A stretch of DNA of 64,000 nucleotides, from assembly GCA_905479575.1 (NCBI GenBank), contig CAJQNB010000041.1, positions 37,678 through 101,677 of the forward strand. Direction: 5' to 3'. Positions within the stretch are counted from its first letter, which is position 1. Each line of letters opens with the position of its first letter. This DNA is from an uncultured Pseudophaeobacter sp. Its GTDB lineage: Bacteria; Pseudomonadota; Alphaproteobacteria; Rhodobacterales; Rhodobacteraceae. The translations under genes and the position numbers were made by a program. The notes below the pieces were generated by a model that saw nothing but the letters and a program-made list of their open reading frames with translations, was not told the origin of the DNA and did not search any database. Below, in pieces: positions 52,932-61,613 of this stretch.

Positions 52932-54431
52932 ATGGAAGAGCCGAAATTCCTCAACGAGCTGTCCGCAGAAGAGGCAAGATCATATTTTTGCCGAACCAAC
53001 TCATACTTCGACATGGAGTTACCGCCATACTTCAATGTCCAGCCCCTTCTTGAATTCACTCTTTCCGAAGTGGAACAGATGACCATAAAGGAGATTACTG
53101 CGTGGAAACCAAGGAACCACGAGGGGTTGAACTACACCTTGATGTTCAACAAAGATGGCGACATCGGCTGGCGACCCTTCGAGTTAATGCACCCCGTCAT
53201 CTACGCTAAATGCGTGGATATCATCACCCAAAAGGAGAACTGGAAACAAATCCAAGACAGATTCGCCCATTTCTCAGGTGGAATCGTGGAATGTTGTTCA
53301 ATGCCAGTTGTCATTCTAGAAGCAGGAGACAGCCCTAAAAAACAACAGATCCTTAACTGGTGGAAGAAGATCGAACAGCGCTCGTTGGAACTTTCGCTCG
53401 AATATAGCCACGTCAGCTTAACAGATGTCTCAAACTGTTATCCATCAATCTACACCCATGCCATTGCATGGGCGCTGCATGATCGGGCCGATGCCAAGGC
53501 GAACCGTGGGAAACCCATTCTCGGAAACGAAATTGACAATCTGATAGTAAGTTCAAGAGAAGGACAGACAAACGGCATTCCTCAAGCCTCACTGCTTTCA
53601 CATCTGCTTGCAGAGCTGATTCTCGGCTACTGCGATACATACATCAAAAGGAAGCTGCAGGGTAAAACAGGTATCATCATTCTAAGGTACAGAGATGACT
53701 ATAGGATTTTTGCCAACTCAGATGCGGACTGCGCTGAAGGTTTGAAAGCCATTTCTGAATGTCTACATATGTTCGGCATGAAGCTGGGTGCATCGAAAAC
53801 ACTACGCTCTTCAAACGTTGTTCTAGGGGCTGTAAAGCAGGACAAAATCGACGCCCTGTCGCTAACCCGTCGCCAAACAACGCTTCAAAAAGAACTTCTG
53901 ATCATTCATCGCTTCAGCAACAAGACGCCAGGGTCTGGCGCAACAAAGTTCCTAATCAGGGAATTTCTGGATCGTCTCGAACGACGTTTGCCTAAAAACG
54001 CTTGGAAGATCGAAAACCCAACAGTTCTTTCCGCAATCCTTCTTGATATTGCGGCCAAGACACCAGCGGTTTTCCCTGCAGTTGCGACGACCATTAGCAA
54101 GATTATGCTCTACTTGGAAACCAGTGAGCGCGAAGATTTGTTTAACTTAGTGGAGCAACGAACAAAAAGAATACCCAACAACGGCTACATGGAAATTTGG
54201 CTTCAACGGATTGCCCAGCCTAACTTCATTGGTTTCCTAAGCGTTGAGCCTATGTGCAAACTCGTGGAGGACGAGGGCGCTCAGTCCCTGTGGCCGAACG
54301 ATTGGATCGGTAGGCAAGAGTTCCGTAATGCTCTTGATAAATTCTCAATCATTGACAGGGCAATCTTAGAAAACCTGCCGCCCGATATTCAGAATGAAGA
54401 GTTTGACGCTTTCTGGAAGGAATACGGATAA
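52932..54431 (+). CDS. Reverse transcriptase, defence-associated UG/DRT type
   Basis: A 499-residue RNA-directed DNA polymerase from ATG 52,932 (AGGGGGG upstream; frame open from 52,554). Palm motifs: LTDVSNCYPSIY with first catalytic Asp165, GQTNGIPQAS (211-220), and RYRDDYRIF with YRDD (253-256) in place of the usual YADD. There is no maturase/endonuclease domain as in group II introns, and no retron-like short form. The N-terminus (SYFDMELPPYFN) and C-terminal helical part match my memory of UG-type antiviral RTs; the exact class is not assigned. Base composition is AT-richer than the neighbours, pointing to transfer. Confidence 0.8.
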   Translation: MEEPKFLNELSAEEARSYFCRTNSYFDMELPPYFNVQPLLEFTLSEVEQMTIKEITAWKPRNHEGLNYTLMFNKDGDIGWRPFELMHPVIYAKCVDIITQKENWKQIQDRFAHFSGGIVECCSMPVVILEAGDSPKKQQILNWWKKIEQRSLELSLEYSHVSLTDVSNCYPSIYTHAIAWALHDRADAKANRGKPILGNEIDNLIVSSREGQTNGIPQASLLSHLLAELILGYCDTYIKRKLQGKTGIIILRYRDDYRIFANSDADCAEGLKAISECLHMFGMKLGASKTLRSSNVVLGAVKQDKIDALSLTRRQTTLQKELLIIHRFSNKTPGSGATKFLIREFLDRLERRLPKNAWKIENPTVLSAILLDIAAKTPAVFPAVATTISKIMLYLETSEREDLFNLVEQRTKRIPNNGYMEIWLQRIAQPNFIGFLSVEPMCKLVEDEGAQSLWPNDWIGRQEFRNALDKFSIIDRAILENLPPDIQNEEFDAFWKEYG

Positions 54432-54572
54432 TTTTTTATAAGCGTAATCGCCACCGTTTGGGATCCACCGCACCAGCGGATTTATTTGCCCTCAAAGGGG
54501 CCGATTTGGCGACTTTGCAAAGGTCACTAACTGCGCATAGCGGCCGTCCCGAGGGACATACGGCAATTGTGG

Positions 54573-54600
54573 TTCCCGGCCTAAGCCGGGAATTCTTTCT
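54573..54600 (+). terminator. Terminator of the reverse transcriptase gene
   Basis: Perfect 8-bp stem TTCCCGGC (54,573-54,580) with GCCGGGAA (54,585-54,592), loop CTAA, then TTCTTTCTTT on the forward strand. It straddles the 3' end of the convergent methyltransferase gene. Confidence 0.72.
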
Positions 54601-55504
54601 TTAGCTCAACAAACGCGCGTGCTGCAGCCATTGGGACCACCCCGTTACCGGCTGCAGCGGATCGGTCCACCCCACAGGCCACCCCATCATCCAGTCGCTG
54701 AAGGCAGGGTTGGGCTGGAAAAACGCTTTCCCTTTCGAGTGTGCGTCCCCAGCCTGCAAAGTCACCAGGCATCGGGGGGAAGAGGCCAGGGGGCCTGGCT
54801 GCCACCCCGTTGCGGTCAATAATTCCCACATCACAGTCCAGCACGTTGCCGCGGTCCTCAGTGAGACCTGACCGCCGATCTGGTTCTGGTCCGCCACAAA
54901 GAGGAAGCTGTTTGGCCCCATTCGGATTGATGTCTTGTTGCCTCCCTGTTTGACCGTTGGCGTGGGCCAGAATGAAGAGCCTTTGCCTGATATGAGACCC
55001 GCCGACTTCAGCCGCCGATTGCACGCGCGCTGCAACGCTGTAGCCCACGCTCTGAAGGTCTCTGACGACGTCTTGCAGGCCAAGGGTGAGATGGCCGACG
55101 ACATTTTCGAAGAAGCACCATTCTGGCCTGACTTCGTCAACGATCCGGGCGACGTCTGGCCAGAGGTGGCGGGGGTCATCCTCGCCTTTTCGCACGCCGG
55201 ATAGTGTGAACGGCTGGCAGGGATAACCGGCAGTGATGATATGAACGCGGCCACGCCACGGCTTGCCATCGAAGGATTTGAGATCGTCCCATATAGGAGC
55301 CGGAGCCAGGGACGTGTCTGCCATCCGCGCCACGAGAGTGGCCGCGGCGAAACTGTTTCGCTCGACATAACACACAGTTCGATACCCGGGTTCTGCGAGA
55401 TGTAGGCCGAGGTCAAGTCCTCCGACACCGGCACAAAGGCTGATGCCGAGAAGGTCGTTAGATCGGTTGGGGGAGTGAAGAGCCACACTGTGGGTCCTTT
55501 CCAT
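54581..55504 (-). CDS. Phage DNA (cytosine-5) methyltransferase
   Basis: A 307-residue C5-methyltransferase. Motif I ISLCAGVGGLDLGLH, motif IV TAGYPCQPFTLSG with the catalytic Cys, motif VI ENV (WCFFENVVG), motif VIII RQRLFILA, and motif X AGNGVVPMAAARAFVEL. The target-recognition region is very short. No restriction enzyme is adjacent, so it is an orphan methylase, probably protecting phage DNA. It overlaps the Com-like gene by 47 bases. A second long frame runs through the same DNA (54,601-55,488). Confidence 0.88.
   Translation of the reverse strand: MERTHSVALHSPNRSNDLLGISLCAGVGGLDLGLHLAEPGYRTVCYVERNSFAAATLVARMADTSLAPAPIWDDLKSFDGKPWRGRVHIITAGYPCQPFTLSGVRKGEDDPRHLWPDVARIVDEVRPEWCFFENVVGHLTLGLQDVVRDLQSVGYSVAARVQSAAEVGGSHIRQRLFILAHANGQTGRQQDINPNGAKQLPLCGGPEPDRRSGLTEDRGNVLDCDVGIIDRNGVAARPPGLFPPMPGDFAGWGRTLERESVFPAQPCLQRLDDGVACGVDRSAAAGNGVVPMAAARAFVELKKEFPA
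54601..55488 (-). CDS. Overlapping open frame within the methyltransferase gene
   Basis: A 295-codon frame on the same strand, shifted by one base, open across nearly all of the methyltransferase. Its 3' part has features I recall from annotated phage proteins accompanying Dcm genes: GSSFWPTPTVKQGG and NPAFSDWMMGWPVGWTDPL. This suggests selection for two proteins from one DNA stretch, or an ancestral frame used by relatives. No clear ribosome site is seen at 55,488. Expression is unproven. Confidence 0.4.
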   Translation of the reverse strand: MWLFTPPTDLTTFSASAFVPVSEDLTSAYISQNPGIELCVMSSETVSPRPLSWRGWQTRPWLRLLYGTISNPSMASRGVAAFISSLPVIPASRSHYPACEKARMTPATSGQTSPGSLTKSGQNGASSKMSSAISPLACKTSSETFRAWATALQRACNRRLKSAGLISGKGSSFWPTPTVKQGGNKTSIRMGPNSFLFVADQNQIGGQVSLRTAATCWTVMWELLTATGWQPGPLASSPRCLVTLQAGDAHSKGKAFFQPNPAFSDWMMGWPVGWTDPLQPVTGWSQWLQHARLLS

Positions 55505-55661
55505 CGCGCTCCTGGCGCTTTGGTGAAGGGCTCTGTGGCCTCAGGGTGTTATGTGCCTTGCATCTTGGGCACTTGATAGAGAGCGCGCCGCTTAATGCGC
55601 CAGGCTCAATTTTGAATAGCAATCTACGGCATTCGCCGCAACGCTGGTCTTGCAACGTCAA
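55458..55661 (-). CDS. Com-like zinc-finger translational regulator
   Basis: A 67-residue protein with a Cys4 zinc ribbon: RCGECRRLLFKI and SIKCPRCKAHNTLRP. It matches the Com family of Mu-like phages; Mu Com binds mom mRNA to allow its translation, the two genes overlapping. Here the overlapping partner is a cytosine methyltransferase. TTG start at 55,661 is supported by GAGGTG seven bases upstream. Confidence 0.8.
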   Translation of the reverse strand: MTLQDQRCGECRRLLFKIEPGALSGALSIKCPRCKAHNTLRPQSPSPKRQERDGKDPQCGSSLPQPI

Positions 55662-55757
55662 GTGGAATCACCTCATGAAGGCCGGGTCCTCGAGGACAGG
55701 GAGCGGCCATGAAGAATTCGCTGGTCGGCGGGGTCATTGTCAGAATTTGGACCCGTG

Positions 55758-55783
55758 TTAAGGGGTGTTGTAGCACCCTTTAA
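55758..55783 (-). terminator. Hairpin after the DUF4376-like gene
   Basis: Ten-pair stem (one G-T) TTAAGGGGTG (55,758-55,767) with CACCCTTTAA (55,774-55,783), 6-base loop, eight bases past the DUF4376 gene stop. Probably the end of the tail-gene transcript; T run is short. Confidence 0.5.
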
Positions 55784-55790
55784 CCTCCCA

Positions 55791-56198
55791 TTACTGGGAG
55801 GCGTTTAAAGCCTCTTCAAAGGCGGTTTGAAGGTCGAAGCCCGTCAAATCATCCTGGGCTTCAATTTGCTCCTGGACGGCGCGCTCAGCGGCAAAGCTGG
55901 CTTGCACGTGAGCTGACACGGCGGCGGTGATCGCTTCGAGATCCTGTTGCGACAGATCCGTCCAGCCTGCGGCCATCTTCCAGGCAATTGGAGCCTGCAT
56001 TAGCCCATTTGATAGCGAGTTGACCGCCTCGGTCAGAGCGGCGCGGGTTTCGCGGTCGGTGCGGACTATTGCCCCGTCTGGCAAGGTGAGGCCGCCCACT
56101 TCATGTTTCCAGCGGGTGTTAGCCAGATCTGTTACTAAGGCAGCACGCGCGGTGACGGCGATTTCTTCGGCGGTGGTGATAGCAAGGGAAAAGCTCAT
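55791..56198 (-). CDS. DUF4376-like phage protein
   Basis: A 135-residue protein. NTRWKHEVGGLTLPDGAIVRTDRETRAAL and the later AAVSAHVQASFAAERAVQ match my memory of DUF4376, found downstream of tail fibre genes and thought to act in tail fibre assembly or as a fibre-associated protein. Follows the next upstream gene by three bases, so part of the tail operon. Confidence 0.72.
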   Translation of the reverse strand: MSFSLAITTAEEIAVTARAALVTDLANTRWKHEVGGLTLPDGAIVRTDRETRAALTEAVNSLSNGLMQAPIAWKMAAGWTDLSQQDLEAITAAVSAHVQASFAAERAVQEQIEAQDDLTGFDLQTAFEEALNASQ

Positions 56199-56201
56199 GG
56201 G

Positions 56202-56537
56202 TTAGTCCTCGTCTACTGTGGGGGACTGCGGCAAGCGAGTGACCGGATCTGGGACCGGCCCCGAGGTGACAGTCAGAACCGGCGCTGTGGCGGGCTGGAT
56301 CGGCTCTGCCGTGGCAGCGTCATAGTGCCAGCGCAGCGCAAGGTGCAGAACGCCCCCCGTGCGCTCAATGCGCCCCGCAAACGGATGATCGCCCTCTGGC
56401 TCAGCAAAGCCGCCTTCGGGCACGGAGGACAGGTCAAAGGCGACGCTATCAACGGTAAGAATATCGCCGCTGACGCTGGCGATGGTTTCCAGTTGGCCGG
56501 GTAGACCGGCGATGCATAGGCAAGTGATTTTCATCAT
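56202..56537 (-). CDS. Hypothetical phage protein between fibre and DUF4376 genes
   Basis: A 111-residue protein with no recognised domain; beta-rich with FDLSSVPEGGFAEPEGDHPFAGRIE and a proline-rich tail. AAGGAG lies before ATG 56,537; the frame is open to 56,558. Its place in the tail operon suggests a minor fibre or assembly role. Confidence 0.65.
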   Translation of the reverse strand: MMKITCLCIAGLPGQLETIASVSGDILTVDSVAFDLSSVPEGGFAEPEGDHPFAGRIERTGGVLHLALRWHYDAATAEPIQPATAPVLTVTSGPVPDPVTRLPQSPTVDED

Positions 56538-56548
56538 GTGTTTCTCCT

Positions 56549-57625
56549 TTAGAACCATCGGCCAATGGCGATGAGGCTGGCGGCCAGAGCAACCCTGTCG
56601 CCGTTAAGATTGACGGCCCGAACGGCCACATCAGTCGCAACGGTTCCGCTCCCCGCGATCCCACCGATCGACAAAAAAGCTGGCGCTGATGACAGGGCAG
56701 AGACAGCCCCGGAAACAGCAGGCCGCCCAGGTGACGCGGGAAAGAGGAAACTGGCAGGATAGGTCCAGGTCGTGTCGGCAGTGTCGCTGGTTTGGAAGGC
56801 CTGATTGGTGCAGATCTGGGTGCCATTCGGAAGCCTTACCCACTCGCCATTTGCGTTGCTGCCGGAGGCCGCGTTGAGAGCTTTCCAGTCTGACCAAACA
56901 CCGGCGTCTTTGATGCGATGGTAACTGAGGTTGTTGCCGTGGGAGAAAAACAACTGCGCCGCATTTGAGGCGTTGTACTGGAGATGCAGCAGGCAAGAGC
57001 CAGATGAACAAGGAGGAATATCTGCGGAAGCCGCAATAACCTGAGCGTTTATCAGATAGTTCCCAGAGGCGACAATATTGTCGATATTATCATTCGGAAC
57101 TGGCGCAGCAATTTCACCCCAGCCAAACCCGCCGACTAGCGGTATCTTGCCCGGCGTCACATCCAAAGGGCCGCTCTGCACCGCCGCGCCACTGGCAACC
57201 CCACCCGCGAGCATGAGCTGAAGAACGTCACCGGCCTTGAGGCCAATGGCGTTTCCTGCGGGGTTTGTCATGCCGGTATCGCGGTCGGCGTCAAAGACCA
57301 CGTCGCCTGGGAACCGGCCCTGACCGGCCTTGTCATAGATGCCTTGGTAGTTGCTGATCAGATCCTGCAGCCGGGCCGTTAGATCATGCGCCAAAGACTG
57401 CGTGGGAAAGGCCGCGTAGGTTTGCCCGGCTGCGGTGGCTCCCATATAGGGGGAGGCCAGAGTGATTTGCGTGGCGCTCTCAACCGAAAACACCTCGTAG
57501 GTGCGGCCATCTGGGCCGACAAAGCCCCAACCTGTCTGCAAGCTGCCGAACCAACTGGTGCCGGTGCCGGTCACCACGGCAGAGCCGTTTTCAACTGATA
57601 CAGTACCTGTCTTTACCCATGCCAT
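56549..57625 (-). CDS. Phage tail fibre protein
   Basis: A 358-residue fibre-like protein. The N-terminus WVKTGTVSVENGSAVVTGTGT is the sort of repeat found at the base of phage fibres. Later LSYHRIKDAGVWSDWKAL resembles a pyocin-knob segment, and the C-terminus is Ala/Ser/Gly-rich beta structure. It likely binds the host receptor. Directly downstream of the tail tip gene. Confidence 0.75.
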   Translation of the reverse strand: MAWVKTGTVSVENGSAVVTGTGTSWFGSLQTGWGFVGPDGRTYEVFSVESATQITLASPYMGATAAGQTYAAFPTQSLAHDLTARLQDLISNYQGIYDKAGQGRFPGDVVFDADRDTGMTNPAGNAIGLKAGDVLQLMLAGGVASGAAVQSGPLDVTPGKIPLVGGFGWGEIAAPVPNDNIDNIVASGNYLINAQVIAASADIPPCSSGSCLLHLQYNASNAAQLFFSHGNNLSYHRIKDAGVWSDWKALNAASGSNANGEWVRLPNGTQICTNQAFQTSDTADTTWTYPASFLFPASPGRPAVSGAVSALSSAPAFLSIGGIAGSGTVATDVAVRAVNLNGDRVALAASLIAIGRWF

Positions 57626-57638
57626 GACGGGGCCTCCT

Positions 57639-60600
57639 TTAGGTTACCTGGAACACGGTCCATTCGATTTTGGGGTTGCTGAAATAGACGCCTTGGGTGG
57701 CCTCCAGATCGATCTTGAGAAAGACCCGCTGGTCGGTGCCGCTGGACCAGTAGGGCGTCACCAGCTTGTTCGGGTCTTTTTGCCAGTTCGCTGATGGGTC
57801 AGGATTGACCCCGCCAAATCCATTCCAGCGCGCGCCCGGCTGGATGGATGCGTTCAGGGACCACAGCGCATTATTTGGATCAAACCCACCGGGAGCGGTT
57901 GCTCCAGTCGTCACCGAAGCAGCCGCGACCAGGGCAACCGAGCTGGCCTGCCAGACGTCGGATTTCCCGACACGGATGCCAGTGTTCACAAAGGCCCATT
58001 GGTTGCCGTCTTGAATGTTGCCGGTCAGGGTGAACGACCCTTTCGCCAGGACCATTGGGCGGGACAAAACAACGCCCGCCGCTTTGACTAGGCCCGTTGC
58101 AAAATCCAGCTTCAGCCCGGCCGTCGGAATGCCGTCGGCGTCTTCGGCGTAGTCGTCGCTCTGGATGGTGTCTTCGATCTGCGCGCGGCCAATACTGGCT
58201 CGGCCGAGGAACACGTTTTCCATGTAGACGCCTGCCGGAAACAGCTTGCCGTCAATGGTGCGCGAGCTGGTGTAGACCACAAATGGCGCGGTGCGGTTGC
58301 TTCCGTTCGGCCCGACGATTGCGAAACGATCCGATTTGAACACCGTGTCAGAAACAACCGCGCCTTCGTCGTCCAGCTCGGAGCGAACGACCAGGCCGGA
58401 GATCACGCCGTTGACGTCGAGCTGCAAAGTGTATTCAGCATTAATGCCGCCGATAGCGGCCAGCGACTGAGAAACTCCGGCGCTGTTGCCGTCCACCTCG
58501 GCTTGCACCGCCGTGAGAGCTGTGGCCTGCGCCGCAACCACACCGTCTACAAGCTCAATCTCGGTGGTCAGCTCTGAAATCGCAGCGGAATGGCCCGCGA
58601 GTGTGTCACCCGCGCCGTCCAGCTCGGCTTGCACCGCCGTGAGAGCTGTGGCCTGCGCCGCAACCACGCCGTCTACAAGCTCAATCTCGGTGGCCAGCTC
58701 TGAAATCGCAGCGGAATGGCCTGCGAGTGTGTCACCCGCGCCGCCCAGTTGTGCGTCCAGTTGTACGATGTCCTGGGCAATGGCGGCGGTCTCACTGGCC
58801 CGCGCGGTGCGTTCCGCCTCGATCAGGGCGGCGTTGTCTGCGATCACAGCGCCAAGCGCCGCCGTTTGCGCTGCAAAGGCCTCGCCCTGATCGTCGACGT
58901 GGGCGCGCAGGTCCTGGGAGGCATAGGCCAGATCCACGCGCCAGGCTTCGCGGTTTTCATAGCTCTGGAGCAACTGTTCCAATGTGGCGAGGTCCGCAAG
59001 ATCCTGTGCGGCTTGTTGGTTCCGCGTATCCGCCACTGTTTGGCTGATTTGGGGGCCATCCATGGCGCTGATCTGGATTTCGGCGGATTGCAGGCGGTCT
59101 TGCAGACCGGTGAACTCTGACTGCGAGGCCTTTAGCGTGATGGCGGCTTCGGCGGCGTCCAGGTCAAGTTCCGCCTGCGAAAGGCGGGCGTCAATGCCGG
59201 TGACGGTGGTTTGAGAGGCCATCAAGGCAAGCGCGGCTTCGGCGGCGTCCAGGTCGATTTCAACTTGGTTCAATTTTAACTGCAGATCATCGACTAGCGG
59301 AAGGCCGGACGGATCTAAGGCCGCCAGGGTGATCTGTTGATTTACCCAGGCCTGCGTGGCCGCAAGGTTGATAGTGCCCTCGGCCGCGCTCATGCGGAGT
59401 TCAACCTGGCTGATCCGCTCGCCTTCGGCTTCCAGCCCATAAATCCTGACCGCGCCGGTCTCGGAGTCTATCACGATCCCCGCGTCTGCCATCAAACTGT
59501 CCAGCCCGGCAAGATGGGTGAGCGCCCAAAGGGATTGCTCCCCGATCTGGTTCAGGGCGTCGGCCTGTGTTTGTTGCGAGACCGCCTGAACTTCCAGCGC
59601 GGTATCCAGCGGATCTATGCGGGCGGCGAGCAACTCATCGTCCAGGACAGAGGCCACGTCAAAGGCCGCGTCCGACAGAGTTTCAAAGGTCTCGGTCGAA
59701 AGATCAGCAGGGGCGATCCCGACGTCCGGGGTCGTGACCGGTAACCAGGCAGACCAGCTCGTGGCGCGGTTTCTCGCGACTGGTTTGGCCTGGACCACAT
59801 AGTCTGTCGCGCGGATGGTCGGCGCAAAGACGAACTCACCGGCGCTGACGTCCTGAGTGCTGGCCGTGATGATTTCAGAGGCGCCGACTACTTTGACCCG
59901 GAATGCCAGCCCGTCGGTTGCGTCCGCAATGTCGCCATCCCAGACGATACGAATAGCGGGCGCGCGGTTGTTGCCTGCGCCGTCCTTGATCGCTGCCCCA
60001 TAGACCGCAAAACCGGTGACGCCGCTGTGGGTCGGGGATGGCGTGCTGGTCACCTGAGGGACGGTTGGCAGGGCAAGGGCGGGGTCCGGGTTATAGTCCT
60101 CGGGGTCGCATTCGCGCACGCTGATCGAGACATTCAGGGTCAGCAGATCATAGGCAACCTCAGTAATGCGAAAGCTCTTTGAGGTGTATTCGTAGTCTTC
60201 GGAGGTGGCGTTGATTGTCTGAAGCGGACGCAGGCGGAAGAACTCTGGCAGCATAGGCCATTTGTGGGTTCTGAAGCGCCGGTTTTCCTTCAGCAGGGCG
60301 TCACCAATCTGGCGGCCTTGGTTGGCGTCAAAGACCATGGGCAGAGATAGGTCATAGAGTTTTTCGCGGCCGTCCTCAGCGATCCAGTTGGCCTTGGAGA
60401 TCGTCTCCAATGTCGACGGGTTCCAAAGCGCCTCAGGAGAGGGGTGCGAGACGATGACGCCATTGAAGGTGCTGTTGAGATCGGGGAAGGGATCATGCGT
60501 CCAGGCGTCAGAGACAGACAGATCCGCGTCCAGAACGATCTCCGCCACCGCGTCGCCGCTGTCGCCAACAATGGGATACCAATAGCCGCCGATTTCCACG

Positions 60601-61613
60601 ATCTGCGCGTTGGCCGCCGCGAACAGTTCTTTGAGAATGTCGGCCGGCGGCTCTTCAAACTTGATCTCATAGCCGCAACGCGCGGGCTGCGTATCGCCGT
60701 TTTCGTCAATGAACTCCCGTGCGTTCATCGCAGCGAACCAGTCGGGAAGGGGGAGGTCTTCGGCGTCGAAATCCCCGCCATAGATACGCCCGCAAGGCAA
60801 AGTGATCCCGCGCAGGATATGATAGGCAATCACCATCGCATTGTCGGTGAATTCCCATGTCTCCGGCGCGTCCCAGCGCTGCGGCCCATTGCCACCGACG
60901 GTGCTGTCCTGGCGTGGGTCATAGAAACCGGGGCCGTCCAACTCAAAGAGGTATTCTGGACGGCCATTGGGGTAAAGATAGGCCATGTGGTAGAAAGTCA
61001 GAACCGCATAGCAGACGCCGGTCAGGATGTGGTCGTCTGTCCAGGGGCGTTCCGGGTCGTCTTTGAAGCGCGCGACCAATTCCGGGTCAGCGGCGATTTG
61101 CGAACCGTCCAGAAAGCGAATGAAACCTGTAAACGATGTCGATGTGTGGCGTTTGGTTTCAATGGGGTAGCCATAGGGCTCTTGCCAGTCGGTGCCGATT
61201 TCTGAGATCTCGCCGTCAATCACCAGGCGGCGCAAACGGGCACCGGGGAGGTCCCCGACCTCGACAACGTGGACGTTGTAGATATTGTTCGCACCGAAGC
61301 CGTTTTGATAGACGGCGTGGCCGCCTGTGGCGTAGCGGCCGATGATAGTGGCCTGCGGGTCAATGCCGCCTTTGGTCGTGTGAGTGGTGACTAGGCCGGG
61401 GTCACGCCGCTTGCTCTTTTGGTATTTCTCCATCAGCACCGAAATGGCGGTGGTGATCAGTGTTTTGAGCGCGGCGGCGACCAGGGCTTTTACTGTGATA
61501 GAGGCGGCGAAGGCCTGCCCGAGGGCCACCAGAACACCAATAATGGGCGCCGCGTGGGCGGGTTGGCTGAACAGAAAGAGGCAAATCAGAGCGTAGGACA
61601 GTAGGCGGGTCAT
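57639..61613 (-). CDS. Phage tail tip / host specificity protein (gpJ-like)
   Basis: A 1324-residue central tip protein. The first 21 residues look like a signal peptide (LLSYALICLFLFSQPAHAA), then membrane-active helices. The middle (about 100-560) is the gpJ-type structural region. Residues about 850-1090 form coiled-coil-like DUF1983-type repeats, including two near-identical 42-residue units. The C-terminal part has a beta-rich receptor-binding look. Gene order (tail protein, NlpC/P60-like protein, gpJ, fibre) fits siphophage tails. Confidence 0.85.
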   Translation of the reverse strand: MTRLLSYALICLFLFSQPAHAAPIIGVLVALGQAFAASITVKALVAAALKTLITTAISVLMEKYQKSKRRDPGLVTTHTTKGGIDPQATIIGRYATGGHAVYQNGFGANNIYNVHVVEVGDLPGARLRRLVIDGEISEIGTDWQEPYGYPIETKRHTSTSFTGFIRFLDGSQIAADPELVARFKDDPERPWTDDHILTGVCYAVLTFYHMAYLYPNGRPEYLFELDGPGFYDPRQDSTVGGNGPQRWDAPETWEFTDNAMVIAYHILRGITLPCGRIYGGDFDAEDLPLPDWFAAMNAREFIDENGDTQPARCGYEIKFEEPPADILKELFAAANAQIVEIGGYWYPIVGDSGDAVAEIVLDADLSVSDAWTHDPFPDLNSTFNGVIVSHPSPEALWNPSTLETISKANWIAEDGREKLYDLSLPMVFDANQGRQIGDALLKENRRFRTHKWPMLPEFFRLRPLQTINATSEDYEYTSKSFRITEVAYDLLTLNVSISVRECDPEDYNPDPALALPTVPQVTSTPSPTHSGVTGFAVYGAAIKDGAGNNRAPAIRIVWDGDIADATDGLAFRVKVVGASEIITASTQDVSAGEFVFAPTIRATDYVVQAKPVARNRATSWSAWLPVTTPDVGIAPADLSTETFETLSDAAFDVASVLDDELLAARIDPLDTALEVQAVSQQTQADALNQIGEQSLWALTHLAGLDSLMADAGIVIDSETGAVRIYGLEAEGERISQVELRMSAAEGTINLAATQAWVNQQITLAALDPSGLPLVDDLQLKLNQVEIDLDAAEAALALMASQTTVTGIDARLSQAELDLDAAEAAITLKASQSEFTGLQDRLQSAEIQISAMDGPQISQTVADTRNQQAAQDLADLATLEQLLQSYENREAWRVDLAYASQDLRAHVDDQGEAFAAQTAALGAVIADNAALIEAERTARASETAAIAQDIVQLDAQLGGAGDTLAGHSAAISELATEIELVDGVVAAQATALTAVQAELDGAGDTLAGHSAAISELTTEIELVDGVVAAQATALTAVQAEVDGNSAGVSQSLAAIGGINAEYTLQLDVNGVISGLVVRSELDDEGAVVSDTVFKSDRFAIVGPNGSNRTAPFVVYTSSRTIDGKLFPAGVYMENVFLGRASIGRAQIEDTIQSDDYAEDADGIPTAGLKLDFATGLVKAAGVVLSRPMVLAKGSFTLTGNIQDGNQWAFVNTGIRVGKSDVWQASSVALVAAASVTTGATAPGGFDPNNALWSLNASIQPGARWNGFGGVNPDPSANWQKDPNKLVTPYWSSGTDQRVFLKIDLEATQGVYFSNPKIEWTVFQVT
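58496..58747 (-). repeat. 126-bp tandem duplication inside the tail tip gene
   Basis: Two adjacent 126-base units (period seen between CGGCTTGCACCGCC at 58,499 and at 58,625) encode 42-residue blocks GAGDTLAGHSAAISELATEI... and ...SELTTEI.... Only a few bases differ. It probably arose by recent unequal recombination and lengthens the coiled stalk. Confidence 0.85.

Noticed and set aside
52932..54431. Group II intron or retron as explanation for the RT
   Set aside because: No maturase or endonuclease domain, no intron domain V-like hairpin, and the protein is longer than retron RTs.
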